Origin: Rhodamnia argentea
Taxonomy: Eukaryota > Streptophyta > Magnoliopsida > Myrtales > Myrtaceae
Assembly (NCBI RefSeq): GCF_020921035.1
Contig: NC_063155.1
Location: 31,551,294-31,615,293, forward strand
DNA: 64,000 nt
Direction: 5' to 3'
The notes under the pieces were generated by a model. That model was not told where the DNA came from, did not search any database, and saw nothing but the letters and a program-made list of their open reading frames with translations. The position numbers and the translations under genes are program-made. Shown here piece after piece: positions 1-11,044 of the stretch (position 1 is the stretch's first letter; every line of letters starts with the position of its first letter).

Positions 1-17
1 GACTACAATTATCACAC

Positions 18-3000
18 CTTTGGCAAGTATGGATGCTCCTCGTCATCAAAGGCCTTCCGAAGCACCCATTTCTCTGTACGTCCTTCTTCTGGTTTCACCT
101 GCATATGTGTTCAAATTACAATCTGTCGTTTCAAATTACAATCTCGCGGTGCACAACTGATTCTCAAGAACAATACGAACAAACAACCACCATAACATGA
201 TTGATGGCATTGTCTTTTACCATTTTCCACTTAGGGTCGATTGACATCGCAAGATTGATGAACTCTTTATCCAAGAAGGGAACACGGGCTTCCAAACCCC
301 ATGCAGAAGTAGCTTTGTTGGCTCTCAAGCAATCATATTGGTGGAGGGCTTTAATCTGCTGACAATTTACACATGCAGGATTATCTTTGACATAACTTAT
401 TTTCCAAGAAACTCCCATAGACAAGGGTTTTGTCAATAAACTTTTTGTCACCTTGCGACATGCTTCACGATGAAATTCTTCTTTGTTGGGTGCCTTGTGG
501 AAGTATAGATATCCACCAAAGATCTCATCAGCTCCTTCACCAGAAAGCACCATCTTCACACCAAGCGACTTGATCTTACGAGACATTAGAAACATAGGGG
601 TGCTTGCTCTAATTGTTGTCACGTCATATGTCTCAATGTGGTATATAACATCTTCAATAGCATCAATGCCATCCTGTCGTAGTTCATACAGAGGAAATCA
701 CAGGTTGCAAAGATATTATCCAATCATATCAAGAAATTTAAAAAAAAAAACATAGAAATGAATTCAAGTTTTAGCAAAAGTACCTGCACAGTAAAGTAAA
801 ATTCATGGTGAACTGTGCCCAAATAATCCGCAACTTCCTTTGCAGCCTTTAGATCAGGTGAACCCTGCTCGACAGATTAGCACTTATGAGATCTAGAAAA
901 GCATCTCCTCAAGTTCTGATTTCCCAGATATAATCTGTGAAATACCTCTAAACCAACACAAAATGAATGGAGTTGTGCCCCCCATTGCTTTGCAGCTTTC
1001 GTGCTTGCCAAATGACGTGCAGTGACAGAGGCAACAAGTGATGAATCTAGGCCTCCAGAAAGCAAAACTCCAAAGGGGACATCAGTCATCAGTCTTTTGA
1101 CCACAGCCTATGAATTCACTCACAGATTAGGTCTCCCATCAAAATTTCCAGTTGGATGATTGGAACAAAGAATGGATCACTTACATTTTCAAAAGCACGC
1201 CTTAGAACAAGAGGATCATAAGGAATTGAGGGGATTGCCTCTGAGAACCAAGGCGGATTATACCACCTTCTAAGTCCTCCTTGCTTGCTTGAGTACAGAT
1301 GACCAGGTGGAAAGCACTCAAAATGCTCGCAATCATCGTTCAGACCTTTCAGTTCTGATGATATCCAGACTGAGCCTGAACATAAACAGCAAAAGAAATG
1401 TTTACCATACTTAGATATCTACAAACCTTTGTTACTCGTTTCTAACTCGCAAGGTCTCTCTGCGAGGTTTTACCGTCTAGTCCCCATCCGATGTAGAGGG
1501 AAGTGATCCCGATAGCATCGCGGGCAACGATAAAGCTGTTGTCTCGCTTATCCAACAGCACAAGGGAGAACATTCCATCTAGCATCTCCACAAAACTCTC
1601 CCCATATTCTTCATACTATCAGAGGCAATAAAAAGTAAAGGTGGTAGTTTGTTAGGTCTGCCATGGTACTATATTGAATCAAACTAGGGACTGCTAAGAT
1701 ATCCAACTATCAAGTCAAACAAAATTTTAGGCTGGGAGTTTCGTGCACCACTGCGAGCTGCTCTTCAAAGCTTAAATTAGATGAAGGGATAAGTCAACAT
1801 GTAAATGTAGTAACATAGACAATTGACTGATGAGGAGATATCTGGTCAAGAATTAGATAGCTGCTTAGTATTCTAGGAAAAAAGACGAGGAAGTGGAAGT
1901 ATGCCAAGGGGCTCACCAGATGTGCAATTACATCACAATCGCTACCAGTTCTGAATTTGTGGTGAGGCAAAAGCCTCCTGAGCTTTTCATGGTTGTATAT
2001 TTCTCCATTCACCTGAATTTGAGATAAAAAAATCTTTGGTTTCAGCACAGTCAGAGAAAGAACGTGACCGTAATTCCAAAATCGAATCCAACTGCTGGTG
2101 TCATGATGAAATTACTGATTTTGTCTAGCACGTTTCCTTGAAAGGGAGAAATTTGGAAGCATGCATAGTTTTATTTCTAGACATAATTATGCCCGAAAGT
2201 AAGCTTAACATACAGTGACAACGACTGTCTCATCCTCATTGAGAAGGGGCTGATCACCAGAAGCTGGATCGATGACTGCCAGCCGTTGATGGGCCAGATA
2301 GCAGTCTCCATGCTGGTACAGACCGCTCCAGTCGGGACCACGATGCTTCAATCTGTTTCGACAAAAAATTAGCAACAACTTCAAAGCAAATCTGTTCAAG
2401 AACCAACCAACCGTAATTCGGGTTCCAATTCATTCATTACTTAGTGGAATCTCGTATGCGGGCCAAAGCAATACGAGTCGGCCTGGGGAAGTTCATCATC
2501 TTACATATTATGTTAAATTGCACCAACACCAAAAATAAAAAATAAAAATTGAGTTTTGAACAGTAAAGGAAACCATAAAACAACGAGGAATAAAAATCCT
2601 AAGAATAATACCAACACTACGGATAACGTAGGTAAGCTAGGGGTCCGGCGGCCACGTCTGGATCTCTAAAGTGAGATGGAGGTGCTGACGGAGTCTGTGA
2701 ACAGAGTCTATTCAAAATATTTAATCAGCCAAAAGCTATAGAGAATCAGATAGCGTCTAGACGTGGCCGGTTCCACGGAACCGCCGGTTCCGGTTCCTAA
2801 AAAAGGTGGAACCGCCGGTTTCTAGGCCAAATAACTCTTTTTCCCCAAGCCTCCTCCTTTTTTTTTTTTTTTTTAAAGCCGAGTTGGAACCGTGGGCCCG
2901 GTCAACGGGCCAGTTCTGGGCCCATGGTTCCATATGGCCATGTCTACCAGATACATTCGGATGACTGAATATTCCCTCTGATCCATCAAATTCATATCAT

Positions 3001-3375
3001 ATCATGATTATCGAAATTAAAGTAGTGCATTGTCCGATGCGCTCGTTCATTTCCCGCGCCCATCCTCTTCCGAGGCATTTATCGGAATCGGAACAAATTC
3101 ACCACAGGACCTTTGCGTGTCCTCGTCGTGCGACATACAAAGACGATGTGGCTCGTGACGCAAATGGGTCTTTCCTCCACGTTGAAAAGCAATATATTGG
3201 AGAGAGAGAGAGAGAGAAGAAGAAGAAGCAAAAGTCGACACGCATTGGCTGCTGGGAGATGCAAAAGGGTAACAGAGGAAGAAAGGAGGAATTGCCTGCG
3301 AGAGAGCTCGAGCACTCGAACCCGCTTGGCCTGAGAGTCGCCGCAGAAACCGAGAACGGCAAGGATTCCACACAT
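18..3375 (-). CDS. ASN: Asparagine synthetase (glutamine-hydrolysing), 3' end outside window
   Basis: This enzyme makes asparagine from aspartate, ATP and glutamine in the cytosol and is central to nitrogen storage and transport. Exons on the minus strand: 3375-3296, 2352-2214, 2012-1917, 1615-1474, 1375-1185, 1107-946, 864-784, 673-452, 355-221 and 98-18; together they code 443 residues in one frame. About 110 C-terminal residues of the usual ~585 lie beyond position 1. The protein starts MCGI, so Cys2 is the glutaminase nucleophile after Met removal. RGPDWSG, NGEIYNH and the ATP-pyrophosphatase loop SGGLDSS follow, then [12 protein letters not shown]. The first intron has a GC donor (AG/GCAATT). 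The 96-nt intron 451-356 is in frame and free of stops, so a naive translation adds 32 residues between CRK and IKALHQ; known plant proteins run straight from CRK to [13 protein letters not shown] has Ser where relatives usually have Pro. Whether it is ASN1- or ASN2/3-type is not resolved. Confidence 0.95.
2755..2950. mobile_element. Miniature hAT-like inverted-repeat element
   Basis: The ends match as inverted repeats: TAGACGTGGCC near 2757 and the reverse complement of TAGACATGGCC near 2945, both followed inward by runs of GGTTCC/GGAACC. The middle is a T tract. CAGATAGC on the left and CAGATACA on the right may be a worn 8-bp target duplication, but the exact borders are uncertain. It lies in an intergenic or 5'-intron part of the asparagine synthetase: intron 1 spans 3295-2353, so the element sits inside that intron. 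Confidence 0.45.
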
Positions 3376-3720
3376 CCTGGCAACCGGTTCGGCCGAGAAA
3401 TTCCGGAGAGAGAAAAAGGTGGGGGCGGGGGAGGTGTGTGTGGTAAAAGCAAAGGAAGCGGCGGAGGTGGAGAGGCGAGATGTGGGGAGGAAGCAACACG
3501 TCTGAAGCGGGAAGCGAGCGGCGACGAGGAGAACGGTCAGAGGAGAATTAGTTACGACGCCGCTTCCACGCCCCCGGCATACTTATACTGCCAGTTGCCG
3601 CGCCATCCGTGTGTACTGGCCAACGGCGTCGTTTCGTCGCGGGACACCTGTGCCCTCCTGGTTCGCTGGCGGGTCGCTCATCTATTTTGCCCGGCATGAC
3701 GAGATTGTTTGTCGTGTCAT
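3376..3720 (-). promoter_or_regulatory. Promoter and 5' UTR region of asparagine synthetase
   Basis: The sequence upstream of the minus-strand start codon at 3375 is purine-rich on the plus strand and GC-rich. A TATA-like TATAAG lies on the minus strand at 3588-3583, about 210 bp before the ATG. An open frame runs through this stretch on the plus strand, but it is Arg/Gly/Glu low-complexity and overlaps exon 1 antisense, so I do not call it. The exact transcription start is inferred. Confidence 0.45.
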
Positions 3721-3799
3721 GTGGATCAACTGATTTTGATTGACTAGTGAAAAAGAGGTTGGTGCATAATTAATTACCATCTTGGGAATTAGTGACGCG

Positions 3800-5216
3800 A
3801 ATTAGTGGATGAATAGATATAGGATTTGTGAGTGGTTTACAATTGTCAACATAATGACCATGCCATCAATATTTAAGCGCCATCCATATTTGAAGAAGGC
3901 AATAGCATAATCTTTTCGTCCAGGGAAATATCACTTCGTATTAGACGTTTTCACGTTATGACTTTGAAATAGAAAGCTCATCAATCGAGTTCCTTCCAAT
4001 ATGCCCATCCAATTCCGGTAAGACGATGAGAGCTTTACAAATCTTTCACCAAATTAGAGCACAAACGAAAAAGAAATAGCATAGACACGTCTCATGGTTT
4101 TTAGGATATGGCCATCTCCAACGTAATATTATTCCTTTCTTGTTCTCTTTAAACTAAACTCTCTCTTCGTTTAAGAGCACCAAATTCAAAAATTCTAACA
4201 TCATCCCGATTTGTGGTCACCTTGATTGATATCGCATATCAAAACACACATGGTAAATTCATTTAAAAGAATAATGTTGAGATCAAGCGTTCAAGTAACG
4301 CCATATAAAATATAACAGTTGACACGTAGAATCAAACGAGTAACGTGATACTTCTTCTTTGTATGTTGGTTGGCAAAAAGTCAAACGTGATGCGAATCCA
4401 CCTCATCAATGAAGAGGATAATGGGAAGGTCCACAATTTCCTGGGGGGCAAAAGGGCTTATCCCTCCTTGAAAGTTTGAGGAGCTGAGTCAGCCATAACC
4501 TCACCTCTTCTTGATCAGAACTACTGATCAGCAATGGCGGATTTATCGCTGCTTCGTTCCATCCATCTTCCTCGAGGCTGTCGCATTGACCAACGACAAC
4601 TAATTTCCCCTGTCGAACCAGACATTTGGGAAAAAAGAAAAGAAGATAACGAAAAGAGAGGTTTTTCTGTAAAAAGATCATAAATTTTTGAAGGAGTGGA
4701 CATCACAATAATTTTTAATCAATTGTTATTTTTTTTTTTGTGATCCAAAACAGATCGTTAATTTGATAGTTAATTAAAAACTATTACATAATCAATTCTT
4801 TTTTGTGAAATAAAGTCTTCGGAAAATCATCCTCGACTTGAAAAACAATCCCGAGATTGAAGTATTTGCTTCGGATTGATCCTAAGATGGTATATGCCAC
4901 GGGTAAACGAAACCTGAAATTCTCAATTAAGAAAGAAAAGATGTGGAAAAACTCAATTTCATCGTTGCCATTATTGTCTGAGAGATCTCTCAAGATGATG
5001 ACACTCGGAGCATCATTATTGAGCGGAGGTCTCTTTCTTCCATGGACTAATCTATGCCATCGATCCAATCTTCTGTTGAAATGGTCGACGCGAGGCGTGG
5101 GAACAAGTTCGTTTATTGAATTTAATATGATGGTTTGGTAATGGCTTATAAAACTTGATACGCGACCTTTTATTGGGAAGATAAAACAATCTTCTTATCG
5201 TGTCTTAATAGGCAAC
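3800..5216. other. Intergenic, no gene recognised
   Basis: AT-rich sequence upstream of the asparagine synthetase. On the minus strand around 4400-4680 and 4784-5068 there are short open stretches with a coding-like look (one reads LPIILFIDEVDS in another frame), but I could not connect them by plausible splice sites or match them to a family. They may be remnants of a decayed gene. Confidence 0.3.
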
Positions 5217-5700
5217 TGTAATGGCCTGAAATTTTCACGTATGTGAGAAAACTGGATTCGATGAATTTTAAATTATAAATTTCAGCCGGATAAATAAATT
5301 TAGATTCTTGAGGATTTAAAAGATAAAAATTGGATTGTTCTCAAATGTCGGTCAAAGAAAGTCAAGCTAGAATAATCAAATCATCGAGTCGTAGTACCAA
5401 AACTTTTCGCGATTGAATCTAGCCCTGACCGAACCCTAAATATGAAAATGCTAAATTGTCCTCAGTCGGTTGAGCCAAATGACTAACCGATATCTATTTA
5501 CCAAATTGCCATTTCGCCCATGAATATTTTACATTACAGGACGAAAATTTTTAAAGTGTGATTTGAGCCGTAGGGCCCCTCAATCCCATCGGCCGCCCCC
5601 TTGCTCTCCCCGTCTTTCTCTCCCCCTTTTCTTTTTTGTCACCCCCCTTGCTCTCTACATTTTTCTCTCTCTCCCCCTTTTCTTTTTGGGTTATTACCAT

Positions 5701-6171
5701 AAAAAATCCTAAATTGATACACCTATAATAAATTTACTCCAAACTATTTTTTTGACTGCAAAAAATCTCAAACTAGTATACCCGTGACAAATTTACCCAA
5801 AATTATTTTTTTAACCACCAAAAATCCGAAACCGATATGTTTATGATAAATTTACCCTAAATAAATTCTTTTGACCATGAAATAACCCAAATTGGTACAC
5901 TTGTGACAAATTTACCCTACATTAAAATGAGTTAATATCACGAAAAATTCCAAATTGATAAACTTGTAACAAACAGAGGGCAAAAACTCCAAAATAGTAT
6001 ACCTGTCAACCGCCACATGTCATCAAACCGAGCAATTTGACACTTAAATTTATTGAAAATTAACGAAGGGTAAATTTATCACGGGTGTACCAATTTGGGA
6101 TAAATTTGGTATACTTTGGAGTTTTTTGTGATTAAAAAAATAGTTTGGGGTAAATTTGTTACAGATGTACT
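5701..6171. mobile_element. Fold-back element built of ~60-bp tandem units
   Basis: About five degenerate copies of a unit of roughly 60 bp lie head to tail from 5701 to about 5985. Each has the pattern AAAAATCC-AAATTGGTACAC-TTGTGACAAATTTACCC. From about 6062 to 6171 the same unit recurs about twice in reverse complement (TAAATTTATCACGGGTGTACC and GGGGTAAATTTGTTACAG). The whole could fold into a long imperfect hairpin, as expected of a miniature inverted-repeat or fold-back transposon. No protein is coded. Confidence 0.6.
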
Positions 6172-6176
6172 GGATG

Positions 6177-6178
<2 letters not shown>

Positions 6179-6226
<48 letters not shown>
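6179..6226. repeat. (CT)n microsatellite
   Basis: An uninterrupted CT dinucleotide run of about 23 units that directly follows the right arm of the fold-back element. Open frames of Ser-Leu or Arg-Glu repeats across it are products of the repeat. Confidence 0.97.
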
Positions 6227-6227
<1 letters not shown>

Positions 6228-8290
6228 AACCCGACAACCCCCATCTCCCGCTTCTCTGTTCACTTGCGCGACCAAATTCCCCCCAACCGGCTACCACCTC
6301 TTCCGTCGCCGTCGTTCCACCTCGCCCATCGCCAAGGTCGCTCGGCCGCTCAACCCGCGCACCCTCGAGCTCCATCGTCCTTACCGGTAGGCGGCCCCAC
6401 CCACACGACTAACCACCTCCTCCTCCTTCCTTTGTCCGACCGCCGCCTTCGCCACCACAGGCAACCGAGACCGCCAGCCCGACCCCACCATGTAGTCCAC
6501 CCATCCCCGCGACTCCGATGACCTCCGACCGGCCCGACGCCCGGCCGGTCGCCGTCGTCCTAACCCTCCTACGTCCGAGCTCACCCACACAGCAACCACC
6601 TCCGGTCACGCCACCACTAGTCATCCCGGCCACGATCCCAACCCAACGCCCAGCTGACCCTAGTCGTGGAACCCGACCACCCACGCCCCCGAGCTCCACA
6701 ACCCACGGCCGCCGCCCGATCCCTACGACCTGGCAGCTGCCTCGGATCCGAAACCCATAGCCTTCTATTCTATCCTCCGTGCTCCAATCGCCATCTCGTC
6801 GAGCCGTCCGTTCGCCTCGCGCCTCGTTGCCATCGGCTCCCACCTCAGCCTCCAACTAGAGCCACGAGCCACCGCCGAATAGTCCCCACCGCCATGAGCC
6901 GAGTTGCTGCCGTGTCCCGAGCCAAGCCCCGCTAATCCCAGCCATTGCCCGGTGGACCGAAATCGCCGGGACGGACCCGACCCGAACCCGTGTTGCCCGA
7001 AGCCCTCCAGAGACCCGCCCGAAGACAATCGACCCGACCCGAACATATCCAAATCCATTGACCCAAACCGAATCGTATAGTACCCGAATCCTGTTCATGT
7101 CGTTGCTATTTCATGAGCCCCGCCGTCCTTATTGCCATTGTACCCGACTTGATATCGACCGCCGAAGTTTGTGAGTTAACCTCTAATCTGTGATTAGATA
7201 GTTAAATTGCCCTTATGACTAGTTTAATTAAGGTTAATCGCGGATTAATTAGTTAATTGTGATCGGGTTAGGTTATTAACCCTGGTTAGGTTAAATGACC
7301 ACGATTAGTTAAATTAGCCCCGAGTTAGCTTAAGTGGACCGTGGTTAGTTGATGATAGACTGATTTGTTTGATAGACCGTGTTTGATTGATCGTGAGCGA
7401 GTTAACTAGCTGGAGCCAAGTGAATTGTGATTTGTCGAACCGATTAATTAAAATAGGCTTAATTAACTATAATTCGATTAATTAATTACAATCGGACTAG
7501 TTAACTATGATCGGGATAATTAATTATTATTAGTAAGTGGCCATTGAATGATTATTGGTTGATTGTTGTGTGCATTGGGTATGTGTATATATGTGAGAAT
7601 TGATCATCCTATATCGGATACAAAGTCTAGCGGATAAATTGTGCATTCATATAACCACGTATGTAATCAAACCGCATATTTAAGCATAAAAATGGCCTTG
7701 GGCCAAGTCTTTGAGCACGATCGTATGAGTATTTGACTAAATGCAAAAGATAAGAATTGATTGATTGTCCGGTGTGCTCGTGTGGTCATATGATGGTTTC
7801 TCGACAAGTTTGTGCTGTGCCGATCGGAATCACACGACTTGTCGGGTGCACGTCAATCCGTAATATTGGGTTGGTCGGATGCCGATTGCGGCTTGTGACG
7901 GACGACCGACGCTCCTTACGGGAATGCCTGCTACGTCGTGCCATGTCGTGTCGATCAGAATCACACCGGCCTAGCAGTTGCTATTGTCGAAGGAATGGAA
8001 CGGTGTCCGGTCCCGCCAGAAAAGCACTAACTGTTTAGTGTGCAAGCATCAACTGTCTAGTATGCCGGACTAAGTGGCCATTAATAACCGAAACACGTGT
8101 GGTTTTTTGTGCATGCTAGTTGTTTGGGTGTTCTGGTTGTTTGCTTTGATTGTCGTGACTATTGAGTCAAGTCGAGTGTTGCATTACACGTGATCTAAGG
8201 TGTAGCAAGCTTGCATGTGATTGTGATATATTTGTATTTGGAAAGATGATGTTGTGGGTTGCTAAGCCCTAGTAACTGAAGAACTTCTAA

Positions 8291-10721
8291 ATTTGGTAAA
8301 AGCATAACTGATATTTTCACATCTCTCTCTCCCTCTCCCCCTCCCCGACCTCATGCAGGCCACATTGCTGTCATTGATATTTCCAAATATTCGACCTTTA
8401 TCCACATCGACCGCTTGTGCCTGAAGTACTTTGGTCCATTTTGAGACACATCATCACCTCTCTCTCTCTCTCTCTCAAAAATTTCAGCAGATATTATGCA
8501 CAACCCCAATGACGAAAAGGAAAAGAAAAAGGTGAACACATTAACCCTCGACCAAAATAAATAGCCACCTTCTTTCCATCCAAGTCCTTTTCACACAACC
8601 GCTTGTGAAACATGTGCTTAACTTCACCTTGTGGTCACACAAGGTTGCCTCCACACACGTAAGTTATCGTGGTGATGGGGGGGCTGGTGGTGGTGGTGGG
8701 GGTGTTCATGGTGGTTCAACTGTCCGTGGCATCTGCCAAACCCTTCATTGCTCACTTGATGATGATGATGAAGAAGAATCGTACACTCACACCGGATCAT
8801 AGCACGCCCATCTAGCTCGAGCATCTAATCCCCCGAGCAACACATACATAACACTTCAATATAATAACTGCTTTTGGCCTACCATGACCTCATTAGGAGA
8901 AAGGCATCGGCACCCGATAAATTTTTGCACAGAAGGCCAACCCCGACATCAAAGATCTACTCAGATGATATTCATCCCATTCTAAGACTTGTAGAACAAA
9001 CATCCTGATGCTACTCCCACATATTAGTTGTATTATCTCTTTTGCATCACTCACTTTTCATTCTAATGCCACAAACTCCACTCTTCAGCTCACAAGGGTA
9101 CGAGGGAATTCGGTTCGTGACATTTTCCCCCACCAACTTCGACATTGCCCTCATTGTGGGCAGCTTTGTTGCCTTCTTGCTTTCAACAACCATCAATGCC
9201 ACTCCCTCAGGACTTACGTGAATGGGTAAATGCTCGTCCAATAGATCAAGTCACTCCACTCCCTTGGTAGCTTTCCCCGATCAACTTCGTGTTACCAATT
9301 TTTCATTTGAGATAGTTACCAACGATGAAAGTGATGCACAAAATCCTCTTTCCTCCTTTTTTTTATATTTTTTTCCCATCGACCGGCACGGCTTATGTAC
9401 CAATCTCCTAGAACGGTGGGCGAACGCAAAATTCAAAAGGAGAGAGTCGAGACTGCAAGCTAAAGCATGGGCAAGAGTCGGCATAAAAAACCTCAAAAGT
9501 AAAGAACCCTGAAGTTGACCCAACACCATGCTGAGGGTTTCAATCCTATGTGGTCCTTCCTACGGAAGGGACAAAAAGACCCATGGCATACTGATGAGGA
9601 CCATAATTGCGGGAACTACACATGTTTCACAAGACTGGAGTTGTGGCCCAGCGAGATGACAGAGAAATTAACGCACGACTTTCCAGTTGGAAGATGAGAA
9701 CAGCACTGGAGGATTGGGATGGGCATTGGTAGTGCCGTGGACCAATCCAGTTTAAACTTCAAAGAGAGAGGTAGCCACGATGGCGTGGGAGAACGATTTG
9801 GCGTGTTTTATGGCCGTCGTTATTGACTTTTTTTTTTTTTTTTTGGTCCAAAGTCGTTATTGACTTTAGTCGTGCGGAAAAATGACTGAAAAAGAAGCTA
9901 AGGGTGGAGCATCTTCGGGTCGGAGCCAACCTTTTGGTGCCGAATTCATTCACCGACAGTACGGTACTGCTCAAACTAAAGCACGCAGTACGGGGGCGGG
10001 CCAAGACTGTAAATGAATCGAGACCAGCTGCGAAGAAAACAGTCCGACTCGTGCAAATACGTGGCGACTGGATTGATAGATGGCGACCGACAGTGCGCAC
10101 GTGGCCGGGGGGTGGGGGCCCGTGGGGGGTTGTCCGCATTTGGCTACGCAGCACGAGATAATTGTCGATGGGGAACGGATAAGAAGCGGCAAAAAACCGA
10201 CCCGGCAAAAACTGCATCTTTAATCCAGTCGTTGGCTTTTAATTTCGGCAGTTGAACGTGGTCTGACCGTGGCGGGAACCATGGTGAAGATTGGCGTTTA
10301 TCAACTGGCCGCATCAATCTTCATTTGGGTCAACTTCAGAAGCGGGAGAGGGTGCCACGTTTTTTCACTCGGCCTTATCCATTTAGCTCCCCAATCATTA
10401 AAAAATTGCGAGTTAAAGAGTTGTAATCAAGTTCTACTCCTTGCCCACCTTCTTCCCTTCACTTTGATCAGATAAACATTGATGGCGTACGATCCAAATC
10501 TGAAAAATTCAGACTTTTGAATTTGAGGTTGGTCCCCTTGTTTACTAACTCTATTCGTTGTTGAAAATATGGATTAATGGATCAACAAAGTGAATAAAAT
10601 AAGATATGTCTCTTCAGTTTGTATATCTCTTGAATTCATGTGTCTACTACATAGCTTCTCAAACTTTATAAATTGATTTGAATCATTCTTCATTTAGAGA
10701 GAAGTAGGAAAAACAACACAT
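8291..10721. other. Intergenic, no gene recognised
   Basis: Contains CT runs near 8325 and 8460, a GGT-rich patch at 8670-8710, a GAT run at 8757-8770 and T tracts at 9358 and 9829. Several open frames of 60-150 codons occur on both strands but overlap one another, have no matching family and show no splice logic. The stretch 9880-10200 is GC-rich without a recognisable product. Confidence 0.4.
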
Positions 10722-10729
10722 CTCTTCAC

Positions 10730-11036
10730 TAGGAGTGATCGGCTTCTGATCAAGTCCAATTTCCAGGTGGTCCAATTAAACCGATGGATTATGAATAGTG
10801 CTAAGCAACGCGGACTTTAATTTCAATATATGAGTTATAATTGGGTTTATCATTAAAGAATAAAAATAAACAAATATAAAGTAATAGGTCCGATTCCTCC
10901 TACAACCGGGAACCCGATCGAAAATCATCGGTTTCAATTTTATGAAATCGGGAACCAAATTGACGCTCCCGGGAACCGAATGGTTTGGTCAGGACGGCCA
11001 ATTCCCAGTCTGATTGATCGGTCTTGCTCACCCTTA
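10730..11036. mobile_element. hAT-type miniature element (307 bp)
   Basis: The left end TAGGAGTGATCGG and the reverse complement of the right end, TAAGGGTGAGCAAGACCGAT, are related terminal inverted repeats. It is flanked by CTCTTCAC (10722-10729) and ATCTTCAC (11037-11044), a 7-of-8 match of the length expected for hAT target duplications. The inside is rich in GGGAACC/GGTTCCC words and has no transposase. Confidence 0.7.
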
Positions 11037-11044
11037 ATCTTCAC

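Larger units (their letters stand above)
5217..8290. mobile_element. LTR-like decayed sequence, right end not found
   Basis: A TG start (TGTAATGGCCTGAAATTTTC at 5217) follows GCAAC, a possible target duplication whose partner I did not find. The composition changes in blocks as in long plant LTRs: an AT-rich lead, a C-rich stretch at 6240-7150 full of CCGAACCCGACC-type words, then a TTAATTA-rich tract. No polyprotein domain is visible, so at best this is a solo or broken LTR of a Gypsy-type element. It hosts the fold-back element at 5701-6171 and the CT microsatellite. Confidence 0.3.

Noticed and set aside
3004-3699. A 231-codon plus-strand open frame.
   Set aside because: Overlaps asparagine synthetase exon 1 and its promoter antisense; sequence is Arg/Gly/Glu low-complexity.
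6116-7098. Overlapping Pro/Arg/Ser-rich open frames on both strands.
   Set aside because: They result from the CT microsatellite and the C-rich block; all frames are open because of base composition.
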